DNA of 33,070 bases from Acidithiobacillales bacterium SM1_46. GTDB taxonomy: Bacteria > Pseudomonadota > Gammaproteobacteria > Acidiferrobacterales > Sulfurifustaceae. Position numbers and translations under genes: made by a program. The notes beneath the pieces were generated by a model that worked only from the letters and a program-made list of their open reading frames with translations, was not told where the DNA came from and did no database searches. This document shows positions 1 through 8,091 of this stretch, one piece after another. Location of the stretch: assembly GCA_001304215.1 (NCBI GenBank), contig LJVB01000019.1, positions 1 to 33,070 of the forward strand, given 5' to 3'. Numbering within the stretch: position 1 is the stretch's first letter; every line of letters begins with the position of its first letter.

Positions 1-2
1 AG

Positions 3-179
3 GAATCGACCTTTGGCGCGCTGTTCAGCTGTCCGCCGTATGGTCGCCTCGATGACCTCGGAAAGAAGTACGCGCGACGCTATTGGGTGGCGGTGGCGAT
101 AATGCTGGGCTGCTTGCTGGCACTCGCCTATGTGACCGATTTTGCCGCTTGGAAGTTGTTCACGGCCAAGCCAACCTAG
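3..179 (+). CDS. C-terminal fragment of an unrecognised membrane protein
   Basis: This is an open frame running in from the left edge and ending at TAG. It encodes 58 residues. The first half is hydrophilic and basic (GKKYARRYW), followed by one strong hydrophobic segment at about residues 29-47 and a short tail ending in FTAKPT. It therefore looks like the last transmembrane helix of a protein with a basic cytoplasmic loop. I do not recognise the family and the N-terminus lies outside the window. The ModA-like gene follows on the same strand 81 bases downstream, so the two may be co-transcribed. Confidence 0.5.
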   Translation, partial: ESTFGALFSCPPYGRLDDLGKKYARRYWVAVAIMLGCLLALAYVTDFAAWKLFTAKPT

Positions 180-260
180 CGTCCATCTGCTGCATGATTC
201 CCCAGCTCCAATGGCCGCGCGAATGGGCGCGCGACCGCCCCGAGCATCCGGTGTGGTTCC

Positions 261-1019
261 ATGCCGGATCCAATCTCTGTCTCGATTTTCATGGCTTTTC
301 ATGGCGATCCGGTCGCCGCCGGTGTCACCGTCTTCTCCGATGGCAACCACCATATGGCGCTCGCTGATGCGTTGCAGCAGTTCTATGTGCGCCATCCGCA
401 GGTGCGAGATGTCTTTTACGCCACCACGCCACCGGGGGTGCTGACTTCGGCGCTTGCGGCCGGGGGCTTCAGTCTAGGGAATCTGTTTCTGTCAGCGCGC
501 CCGCACCTCTTCATCAGCCCGGCGCCAATTCTGGATCAGCTGCTGGCGAAGGGTCTTGTAGCGACGCACGAACCATTCATGCGCTCGCGCGGGAATGTGT
601 TATTGGTGCGGGCTGGCAATCCGCGGGCGATCCATTCGGCGCGCGATCTTGCGCGTGCGGAAGTGCGTATCTTTCTCTCAAATCCCGAAACCGAGTCGGC
701 GAGTTACCAGGTGTATGCGGAGACGCTGGCGCGCCATGCTCGCGGGTTGGGGGTCACGTTCGACTTTCTCGAATCCGGACGGTCCGGACGCGTGGTGTAC
801 GGTCTGCGTTACACGCGTATCTTTCCGGGATGCTTCGAGATCATTTCGCTCGATGGAAGCGCAGACATCAGCCCGGCGATGCGGGAAGAAAACGTGGTGA
901 CCGTGTATCACCTCGGGCTGGTCGGGCAAGGCGGCGAGTGGGGCGCGCACCTGAGAGATTTTCTGCAACACGAAGCGGTAACGCGAATTTACCGGCACCA
1001 CGGCCTTGAGCGGCCGTAG
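261..1019 (+). CDS. ModA-like (type 2 periplasmic-binding fold) substrate-binding protein
   Basis: The 252-residue product has the outline of the ModA/PBP2 family. It opens with a beta strand and ligand-contact turn (VTVFSDGNHH), then a helix (ALADALQQFYVRHP), and later has hinge-like segments (ARDLARAEVRIFLSNPETESASYQVYAETL). It resembles molybdate/tungstate-type binding proteins, but the ligand cannot be assigned from sequence. No hydrophobic signal peptide or lipobox is visible ahead of the fold, so it may be a cytoplasmic ligand sensor, or the true start may be misplaced. There is no clear Shine-Dalgarno at the ATG, and a second in-frame ATG lies ten codons in (position 291). No permease or ATPase partner is present. 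It ends 6 bases before the convergent ntrC. Confidence 0.65.
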   Translation: MPDPISVSIFMAFHGDPVAAGVTVFSDGNHHMALADALQQFYVRHPQVRDVFYATTPPGVLTSALAAGGFSLGNLFLSARPHLFISPAPILDQLLAKGLVATHEPFMRSRGNVLLVRAGNPRAIHSARDLARAEVRIFLSNPETESASYQVYAETLARHARGLGVTFDFLESGRSGRVVYGLRYTRIFPGCFEIISLDGSADISPAMREENVVTVYHLGLVGQGGEWGAHLRDFLQHEAVTRIYRHHGLERP

Positions 1020-1025
1020 CGCCAG

Positions 1026-2423
1026 TCAGTCCTCGAGCTGCAGTTCCTTGAGCTTGCGCGCCAGGGTGTTGCGGCCCCAACCCAAGCGGCGGGCAGCATC
1101 CTGCTTGCGTCCGCCGGTGGCACGCAGTGCTGCTTCAATCAGCACGCGCTCGAAATGCGCGTTGATGTCAGGAAAGATATTTTGTTCACCGCGGGAAAGG
1201 CGTTGCTCGATGCTGGCGCGCAGGGTTTCTTCCCAGGCGTCCGCTGGTGCCTCGCTCTCATCGGCGCGTAATTCCGGCGGCAAGTCTTCGATCCGCACGA
1301 CCTGACCTGGCGCCATCACCATCAACCAGCGACAGGTATTCTCGAGCTGGCGGACATTCCCAGGCCACGGCAAATGGCTAAGGAACTCTTCTGTTTCGGC
1401 CGCCAGTTGCTTTGCCTCCACGCCTAATTCCTTCGCCGACTGGCGAAGAAAGTGGCGCGCGAGCGTTGGGATGTCCTCGCGCCGCTCGCGCAATGGCGGC
1501 AGATGAATCCGAATGACATTTAGCCGATGGAACAGGTCTTCGCGAAAGCGCCCTTCGGCCACGCGTTTTTCGAGATTCTGGTTGGTGGCCGCGATGATAC
1601 GCACATCGGTCGTGATCTGGTCATGGCCGCCGACCCGGTAGAATTTGCCATCCTGCAGCACCCGCAGCAGCCGAGTCTGCAGGTCGGCTGGCATGTCGCC
1701 GATTTCGTCCAGGAACAATGTGCCACCACTGGCCTGCTCGAAGCGTCCACGGCGCTGCTGCATGGCGCCGGTGAAGGCACCCTTTTCGTGGCCGAACAGC
1801 TCGCTTTCAAGCAGCTCATTCGGGATGGCAGCAATGTTGATTGCGATAAACGGCTTGTCGGCTCGCGGACTGTGGTTGTGCAGCGCTCGCGCTACCAGCT
1901 CCTTGCCGGTGCCTGACTCGCCGTTGATCAGAACGCTCAAGTGCGAACCAGACAGGCGGCCGATGGCGCGGAACACCTCCTGCATGGATGGGGCGGCGCC
2001 GAGAATCTCCGGTGCGCGGTCGACGGCAACGGCGGCTGCGGTCTTCTGCCGGCGCCGGTGCTCGAGTGCGCGACGCACCAGACGCACGGCATCGTCGACA
2101 TCAAAGGGCTTGGGCAGGTATTCGAAGGCGCCGCCGCGATAGGAGGCCACGGCGCTTTCCAGATCCGTGTGCGCGGTCATGATGATGACCGGAATGTGCG
2201 GGGCCTTGGCGCTGATCGCTGCGAGCAGGTCGAGGCCGCTAACACCGGGCATGCGGATGTCGCTCAGGATCACATCCGGCTGCTGGCGATCCAGCAAGTC
2301 GACAATTTCCTCGCCGGACTCGAAACTGCGCACGCTGCATCCGGCCTGCGCCAGGGCCTTTTCCAGCACCCAGCGAATCGAGCGGTCGTCGTCTATGACC
2401 CAGATAATATCCTGGCTAGTCAT
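1026..2423 (-). CDS. ntrC: Nitrogen regulation response regulator NtrC (GlnG)
   Basis: The 465-residue product is a full-length sigma-54 enhancer-binding protein. It has an N-terminal receiver (acidic pocket DDD at 11-13, phosphoacceptor D55 in SDIRMPG, K105 in LPKPF), and a central AAA+ domain with Walker A GESGTGKE (168-175) and the sigma-54 contact loop GAFTGA (215-220). It ends in a Fis-type helix-turn-helix (about 425-460). Phosphorylated NtrC activates nitrogen-assimilation promoters such as that of glnA. The start codon overlaps the end of ntrB by 8 bases (ATGACTAG), so translation is probably coupled. The gene order ntrB-ntrC beside glnA supports NtrC over other regulators of this class. 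Confidence 0.96.
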   Translation of the reverse strand: MTSQDIIWVIDDDRSIRWVLEKALAQAGCSVRSFESGEEIVDLLDRQQPDVILSDIRMPGVSGLDLLAAISAKAPHIPVIIMTAHTDLESAVASYRGGAFEYLPKPFDVDDAVRLVRRALEHRRRQKTAAAVAVDRAPEILGAAPSMQEVFRAIGRLSGSHLSVLINGESGTGKELVARALHNHSPRADKPFIAINIAAIPNELLESELFGHEKGAFTGAMQQRRGRFEQASGGTLFLDEIGDMPADLQTRLLRVLQDGKFYRVGGHDQITTDVRIIAATNQNLEKRVAEGRFREDLFHRLNVIRIHLPPLRERREDIPTLARHFLRQSAKELGVEAKQLAAETEEFLSHLPWPGNVRQLENTCRWLMVMAPGQVVRIEDLPPELRADESEAPADAWEETLRASIEQRLSRGEQNIFPDINAHFERVLIEAALRATGGRKQDAARRLGWGRNTLARKLKELQLED

Positions 2424-3513
2424 GTTCGCTCTCCACCGGCAGATATAGCGTGAAGACGGTGTGACCCGGACGGCTCACACATTCGATGAGCCCGCCATGG
2501 CGCTGGGCAATGTCCTGCGCGATGGACAGGCCCAGACCGGTGCCTTCCGGTCGACCCGTGACCATCGGATAAAAGACATGTTCCTGCAGCGCCGGAGGGA
2601 TTCCCGGGCCGTTGTCCTCGATGTCGACGCGCACGATTAGTCGGTGGCGTTTGCCACCGATCGTGAAGTTGCGCTCAATGCGTGTGCGCATGACGATGGT
2701 TCCGTCGCCTTGCATCGCCTGCACGGCATTGCGGACGATATTCAGCGCTGCCTGGATCAGCTGTTCGGCATCACCGGCGAGTTCCGGCAGGCTGGGGTCG
2801 AAGTCGCATTCGAACCGCAAGCCGCCCGGGTGCTCAGCGAGCACCAGGCGGCGTACGCGTTCCAGCACTTCGTGGATGTTCACGGGCTCCCGCCGGTAGG
2901 GGCGGGCCGGGCCAACCATTCGATCTACCAGATTTCGAAGTCGGTCGGCTTCGTGAATAATGATCTGTGTGTACTCGTTAAGAGAGGGCTCCGCGAGCTC
3001 GCGCTCCAGCAGTTGGGCTGCCCCGCGCAAACCGCCCAGCGGATTCTTGATCTCGTGCGCGAGGCCGCGCAGCACGGCGCGATTCGCAGTTTGGCGATCT
3101 CGCATCAACTCCTCGCGCGCGAGTCGCAGCAACCGGTCAATTTGACTGAGTTCCACGAGTAACGCGCCACCGGCAGTTCCCTCGGGAAGTGGTGTCACAG
3201 CGCAATCGACCGTGACGGCTTGTCCACCGAACAGCCGCAATCGGACACTGCGGGCGGTAAAGGGATGGCGCGAGCGGAGCGTATCGGTCAGGACCTTGGC
3301 AAAGTCCTTCCCGTCGGCGATGAGTTCATTCAGCGTGAGGCCCGTGAGCTTGCGGGCGCTGGCGGCAAGGAGCATCTCACCCGCCGGATTGATCGAGACC
3401 AGTCGCAGTTCGACATCGAATACGAGCACCGCCGTCGACAGGCTCTCCAGGATGCGTTGTGGCGAGTCAGGCAGCATGCGCTGAGGTGCTGGTTGAGATC
3501 GTGCGGAGGTCAC
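2416..3513 (-). CDS. ntrB: Nitrogen regulation sensor kinase NtrB (GlnL)
   Basis: The 365-residue product has no transmembrane segment and begins with a PAS domain (about 20-120). Next come the H-box with phosphorylated H153 in AHEIKNPLGG and the HATPase domain with N-box NIVRNAVQAM, G1 DNGPGIP and G2 GTGLGLS. It phosphorylates NtrC when nitrogen is limiting and is inhibited by PII in the known system. I take the GTG at 3513, which has GGTGGG upstream; an ATG twelve codons further in (3477) lacks a ribosome binding site. It is separated from the upstream glnA by 170 bases containing a terminator, so ntrBC probably has its own promoter, perhaps near a TATACAAT-like element at about 3557-3564. 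Confidence 0.95.
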   Translation of the reverse strand: MTSARSQPAPQRMLPDSPQRILESLSTAVLVFDVELRLVSINPAGEMLLAASARKLTGLTLNELIADGKDFAKVLTDTLRSRHPFTARSVRLRLFGGQAVTVDCAVTPLPEGTAGGALLVELSQIDRLLRLAREELMRDRQTANRAVLRGLAHEIKNPLGGLRGAAQLLERELAEPSLNEYTQIIIHEADRLRNLVDRMVGPARPYRREPVNIHEVLERVRRLVLAEHPGGLRFECDFDPSLPELAGDAEQLIQAALNIVRNAVQAMQGDGTIVMRTRIERNFTIGGKRHRLIVRVDIEDNGPGIPPALQEHVFYPMVTGRPEGTGLGLSIAQDIAQRHGGLIECVSRPGHTVFTLYLPVESEHD

Positions 3514-3615
3514 CGTTCGCCCACCACAAGATAACCTTTTGATCCGAAATCAATTTCCATTGTATACAGGAATTTCCAAGCTAACGCACCAAATCGGGGC
3601 ATCCAATCATTTCTC

Positions 3616-3646
3616 AAAAACAAACGCCCCCTTGCGGGGGCGTTTG
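3616..3646 (-). terminator. Rho-independent terminator of glnA
   Basis: A perfect 11-base inverted repeat (CAAACGCCCCC at 3621-3631, loop 3632-3635, GGGGGCGTTTG at 3636-3646) is followed on the minus strand by a run of five T (3616-3620). It lies 38 bases past the glnA stop codon, in the orientation expected for glnA, and should separate glnA transcription from ntrBC. Confidence 0.92.
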
Positions 3647-3683
3647 GCTTGCTGCAAGGGACCGCGACAGCACCTGCGCGTGA

Positions 3684-5096
<1,413 letters not shown>

Positions 5097-5224
5097 TTTG
5101 GATTTCCTCCTCAGGGAACGATTGAATATACGAAACGTCGCCGCTCACTCACGCTGGCTGGCCCAAACTGGGGCAGTGAAGCGGAGTGCAGTGTATCGGT
5201 TAGAAGCTTCTGGCTCCACTTTGG

Positions 5225-5240
5225 AGCAGAATCCATGCCA
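5225..5240 (-). promoter_or_regulatory. Sigma-54 promoter of glnA
   Basis: The minus strand reads TGGCATGGATTCTGCT. This fits the sigma-54 -24/-12 consensus (TGGCACG, four bases, TTGCW) with the conserved GG and GC at the correct spacing. The predicted transcription start is near 5214, about 118 bases before the glnA ATG. Its position between two NtrC boxes and glnA matches known NtrC-controlled glnA promoters. Confidence 0.85.
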
Positions 5241-5303
5241 TGTCTTTTATCTATTAAAGAACAACAGGTTAATACACTATTCATCGTGGCCGAGGTCAAC
5301 GAA

Positions 5304-5320
5304 TGATCCATATGAGTGCA
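5304..5320 (-). promoter_or_regulatory. NtrC-binding site, promoter-proximal and degenerate
   Basis: The minus strand reads TGCACTCATATGGATCA. The left half agrees with the NtrC consensus (TGCAC, five to seven bases, GGTGCA) and the right half is degenerate. The centre (5312) is about 98 bases upstream of the predicted start and 31 bases from the second, stronger box, which is three helical turns. Confidence 0.68.
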
Positions 5321-5334
5321 AATTGTTTCTCCCT

Positions 5335-5351
5335 CGCACCATATCAGTGCA
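5335..5351 (-). promoter_or_regulatory. NtrC-binding site, promoter-distal and strong
   Basis: The minus strand reads TGCACTGATATGGTGCG, a near-perfect NtrC dyad (TGCAC...GGTGC). It is centred about 129 bases upstream of the predicted sigma-54 start. It ends three bases from the stop codon of the upstream metal-transporter gene, so the glnA enhancer fills the whole gap between the two genes. Confidence 0.82.
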
Positions 5352-5354
5352 CCT

Positions 5355-6521
5355 CTAATGGAATTGGATGTCGACCTTGGCGATCGCGCTATCTGTTGCA
5401 ACCGCCGTCTGAAAGCGCTCCCGTAGCGCAGCTGCATCATGGTGCGCCAGCACGCTCAGCGGTAGCAGTAGCTCGATATGCAGTCGTCCATTCAGGTAGT
5501 GCAGCGTGATGCGATCCAGGTAGGTGGCCTCAGGGATGTCCTGAAAGTACTCGGCAAGTCGGTCGAGCACCTCCTTGCGTAGCGGCAGGTGCGCGCAGCT
5601 TGGACCCTCAACATCCTCCTCTGTATCGATATGCACCATGACGTCGCTTACCGGTTCGACTTCCCTGATGATCCGCGCCCGAACGGTTTCGCTTATCTGG
5701 TGTCCTTCGGACACGCTCACGCGGTCATCGACAATAATGTGCACATCCACCAGCGCCCGCCCGCCAACGCGACGCGTGCGCAACAGGTGTAGTGCCCGGA
5801 CGTCCGGAACCTCTGCGATGGCGCGGCGGATCGCCGCCAGGTTCTCCGGATCGAGCCCGGTGTCCACCAGCTCACGTAGCGACTGCCAAGCGAGCTCGAT
5901 GCCTACCTTGATGATCATGGCCGCAACCACGATAGCGGCTACCGCGTCGAGATAGGCGAGACCAAGCAGGCTGCCGCCGATACCGGCGGCGACGATTAGC
6001 GACGATAGTGCGTCCGAGCGGTGATGCCAGGCGCTGGCACGCAGCATGTTGGAGTCAAAGCGCGTGGCGATGTGCATGGTGTAGCGATACATCGCCTCCT
6101 TGGCGAACAGCGTACCGATCGCGACCCACAACGTCAGCATGCTCGGCGTGACAAATTCCTCAGCTGCCGCAAGCTTGAGAGCGGCCCGAATCGCGATACC
6201 AGTACCCACGGCGACGAGAATCACGCCGAGGATCATGGTGACGGCGGTTTCGATGCGCTCGTGCCCGTAGGGGTGGTCGGCATCCGCGCCCTTTCGCCCG
6301 TGGGCGAGCGCGAACAACACGAGAAAGTCCGCAACCAGATCGGATAGCGTGTGCAGGCCATCGGCCACAAGCGCTTGGGAGTGGCCAACAGTTCCAACAA
6401 TCACCTGCCCGACCGTGAGCAGGAGGTTGGAGGTAACGTTGATCAGCGTGACGCGCAGGCTCGCGGCGAAACGCTCCGGGCTGGAGCGATCGACGGTACC
6501 ATGCTCGTGTGCTTCGCTCAT
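5355..6521 (-). CDS. Cation diffusion facilitator family divalent-metal transporter
   Basis: The 388-residue product is a CDF-family proton-coupled exporter of divalent metals from the cytoplasm. It has several membrane segments in the first 220 residues. The transport-site pairs are H57xxxD61 (in DGLHTLSD) and H166xxxD170 (in HHRSD), with a third likely metal motif HPYGHER (83-89). A ZT-dimer type domain follows (about 225-300). The C-terminus is about 80 residues longer than the usual ~300, forming a second small cytoplasmic domain of unknown role. The H/D pairs suit Zn or Fe; the metal is not certain. The ATG overlaps the stop of the upstream tusA-like gene (ATGA), which indicates translational coupling. 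Confidence 0.88.
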   Translation of the reverse strand: MSEAHEHGTVDRSSPERFAASLRVTLINVTSNLLLTVGQVIVGTVGHSQALVADGLHTLSDLVADFLVLFALAHGRKGADADHPYGHERIETAVTMILGVILVAVGTGIAIRAALKLAAAEEFVTPSMLTLWVAIGTLFAKEAMYRYTMHIATRFDSNMLRASAWHHRSDALSSLIVAAGIGGSLLGLAYLDAVAAIVVAAMIIKVGIELAWQSLRELVDTGLDPENLAAIRRAIAEVPDVRALHLLRTRRVGGRALVDVHIIVDDRVSVSEGHQISETVRARIIREVEPVSDVMVHIDTEEDVEGPSCAHLPLRKEVLDRLAEYFQDIPEATYLDRITLHYLNGRLHIELLLPLSVLAHHDAAALRERFQTAVATDSAIAKVDIQFH

Positions 6522-6748
6522 GCGCCCAGGACTTTCACAGTAATCGTGATTTCGGCCTCCTCGCGCCGTGTGGCCGTCACCATGTGCCCATGGACCCGGC
6601 ACCAGGCAGGGATATCGTGGAGTGCGCCCCGGTCGGTGCAGCGCACTGTGAGGGTATCCCCGGGTTGCAGCATCGCCACCCGTTCCTGGGTGCGGATCAC
6701 CGGCAGCGGGCAAAGCAATTGACGCGCATCGAGCTCGTGGTGGCTCAT
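6518..6748 (-). CDS. TusA/SirA-family sulfur carrier protein
   Basis: The 76-residue product carries the diagnostic CPxP motif at residues 13-16 (LCPLPVIRTQ), in which the cysteine carries persulfide sulfur. The length and beta-alpha-beta pattern are those of TusA. TusA proteins relay sulfur to tRNA thiolation, to molybdenum cofactor and, in sulfur oxidisers, to rDsr or Hdr-type enzymes. I start at the ATG directly before SHHELDARQ; the preceding bases have no clear Shine-Dalgarno. The gene sits 40 bases after a PP-loop enzyme and overlaps the CDF transporter by four bases, which suggests one transcript. Because sulfur oxidisers carry several TusA paralogues, I do not assign the tusA symbol. 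Confidence 0.9.
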   Translation of the reverse strand: MSHHELDARQLLCPLPVIRTQERVAMLQPGDTLTVRCTDRGALHDIPAWCRVHGHMVTATRREEAEITITVKVLGA

Positions 6749-6788
6749 AGAGGAAGCCCTACTTCGCTTCGCTCCATTTTTCCTATCG

Positions 6789-7910
6789 TCATAAATACCA
6801 GTCCGAGGGGATTTCGTCCGCGCCGAGCGGCTCGACGTCGAGCTCGCATGTTTCACCGGCTTGGGTGGTGATCGCGATCCGAACTTGTGCCGCTTCCCGA
6901 CCCTTGCCAAAACGCGCCGTCAGCCGCGCTGCCAGCACCATGTCCTCGTCCGCGAGCGTGCCAACTGCCAGCACCAGCGGCCCAACGTGGCTCGTGGCAT
7001 ACAGATGGGTGAACTGCCGCCGATAGCCATGCAGGAACTGGTTTTCACCCTCATCGCGCGCCACGATGAGTTTGAAATGACGACGAGGACGCAGGTGCCG
7101 ACCGACCTTTAGCAGCATGATGTCGTCAAAGTCGTAGCGCTTCTCGCCACGGGTTTGCCACAGGTCGGCGAGCTTGTGGGTGTAGTGCGGGTTCACCAGA
7201 AAGCAGCAGCCTCCGGCCGGCTGGGCGTAATCGTGCATGCCGTAGGCGGCCGCCAGTGCCATCTGGGGTTTACGGTTGCGCCCGCTGAAATTCAGCAACT
7301 TCTCGCGGTCTACCCAACCTTCCCGTTCGGGCAGGGTGGGGGGAAGAAGCCGTGCCGAAAGCGGCCGCAGCAGCCGATCGAACGCTCCCGACTCCCGCGC
7401 CACGACCGGCATCGTGTCACGACGCTGCGACATCGGGCGTTGGCCGACGACCTCGCCCGTAATGATGAAGTCGAAACCATGCTGCTCCATCCATTCGCGT
7501 GCCTTGCGAACCATGAAGCCCTTGCAGTCGAGGCAAGGGTTCAGATAACTGCCATAGCCATGCTTGGGGTTAATCACGACGTCCTTGTACTCCTCGATGA
7601 CGTCGACGATGTGCAACTTGATGCCGAGTTGCTCCGCCACCCACAGGGCATTATTGCGCTTGGGCTTGTCGCGGTGCTCGCGCCGGATCGCATGCGTGTG
7701 TCCTTCGACGCAGAAGCCCGTATAGAAATTGATTCCCTCGACATGGATTCCCTGCTCAAGCATAACTTTGGCCGCCAGCATGGAATCGAGGCCGCCGGAA
7801 ATGAGTGCGACCGCCCTGCGAGCTGTGACGGGACCAGTTGCGCGCCGTGCGGGTGCTTTGACAGGGGACGGCTGGGTCATGGGTATTGGCGACTCAATCG
7901 GGTTCGACAT
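6789..7910 (-). CDS. PP-loop (ThiI/MnmA-like) tRNA or sulfur-transfer enzyme
   Basis: The 373-residue product begins with the PP-loop ATP-pyrophosphatase signature SGGLDS (38-43). It then has NPCLDC and a later GGCC cysteine pair, which could hold the sulfur-transfer cysteines or a metal cluster. The N-terminal half resembles the MnmA/ThiI thiolation superfamily (adenylate a base, then insert sulfur). The C-terminal ~110 residues (LLKVGRHLRPRRHFKLIVARDEGEN and onward) resemble an NFACT-R-type RNA-binding module. An adjacent TusA-type donor supports a sulfur-insertion role; the actual substrate is unknown. The start is uncertain: I take the ATG at 7910, and another lies at 7880. Neither has a clear ribosome binding site, and the open frame extends upstream with composition that does not look coding. 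Confidence 0.82.
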   Translation of the reverse strand: MSNPIESPIPMTQPSPVKAPARRATGPVTARRAVALISGGLDSMLAAKVMLEQGIHVEGINFYTGFCVEGHTHAIRREHRDKPKRNNALWVAEQLGIKLHIVDVIEEYKDVVINPKHGYGSYLNPCLDCKGFMVRKAREWMEQHGFDFIITGEVVGQRPMSQRRDTMPVVARESGAFDRLLRPLSARLLPPTLPEREGWVDREKLLNFSGRNRKPQMALAAAYGMHDYAQPAGGCCFLVNPHYTHKLADLWQTRGEKRYDFDDIMLLKVGRHLRPRRHFKLIVARDEGENQFLHGYRRQFTHLYATSHVGPLVLAVGTLADEDMVLAARLTARFGKGREAAQVRIAITTQAGETCELDVEPLGADEIPSDWYL

Positions 7911-7956
7911 GGTAGCCCAGCGGCGTGGACAGTGTTCGGTCGGGTGCCCAAAATCG

Positions 7957-8003
7957 AACGGGCCCCGCTGGGGGGCCCGTTCCCTACGGGCCGCAGCCCG
8001 TAG
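7957..8003. terminator. Tandem GC-rich hairpins, possible terminator or leader structure
   Basis: Two perfect hairpins lie back to back: a 10-base stem AACGGGCCCC/GGGGCCCGTT (7957-7981, loop 5) and an 8-base stem CTACGGGC/GCCCGTAG (7984-8003, loop 4). On the minus strand they are followed by a short T run (CGATTTTGGG). They sit between the M48-like gene and the PP-loop gene, both read on the minus strand. They could end the first transcript or form part of the leader of the second. Confidence 0.5.
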
Positions 8004-8091
8004 ATCCTCCTGAGTGTTTTTCTTGGTGGTTCGGACGCGTCCGAAGCGTCGCCACCTTAGCGCAATCGATCTGGCCTGTCCAACCGCCGGG

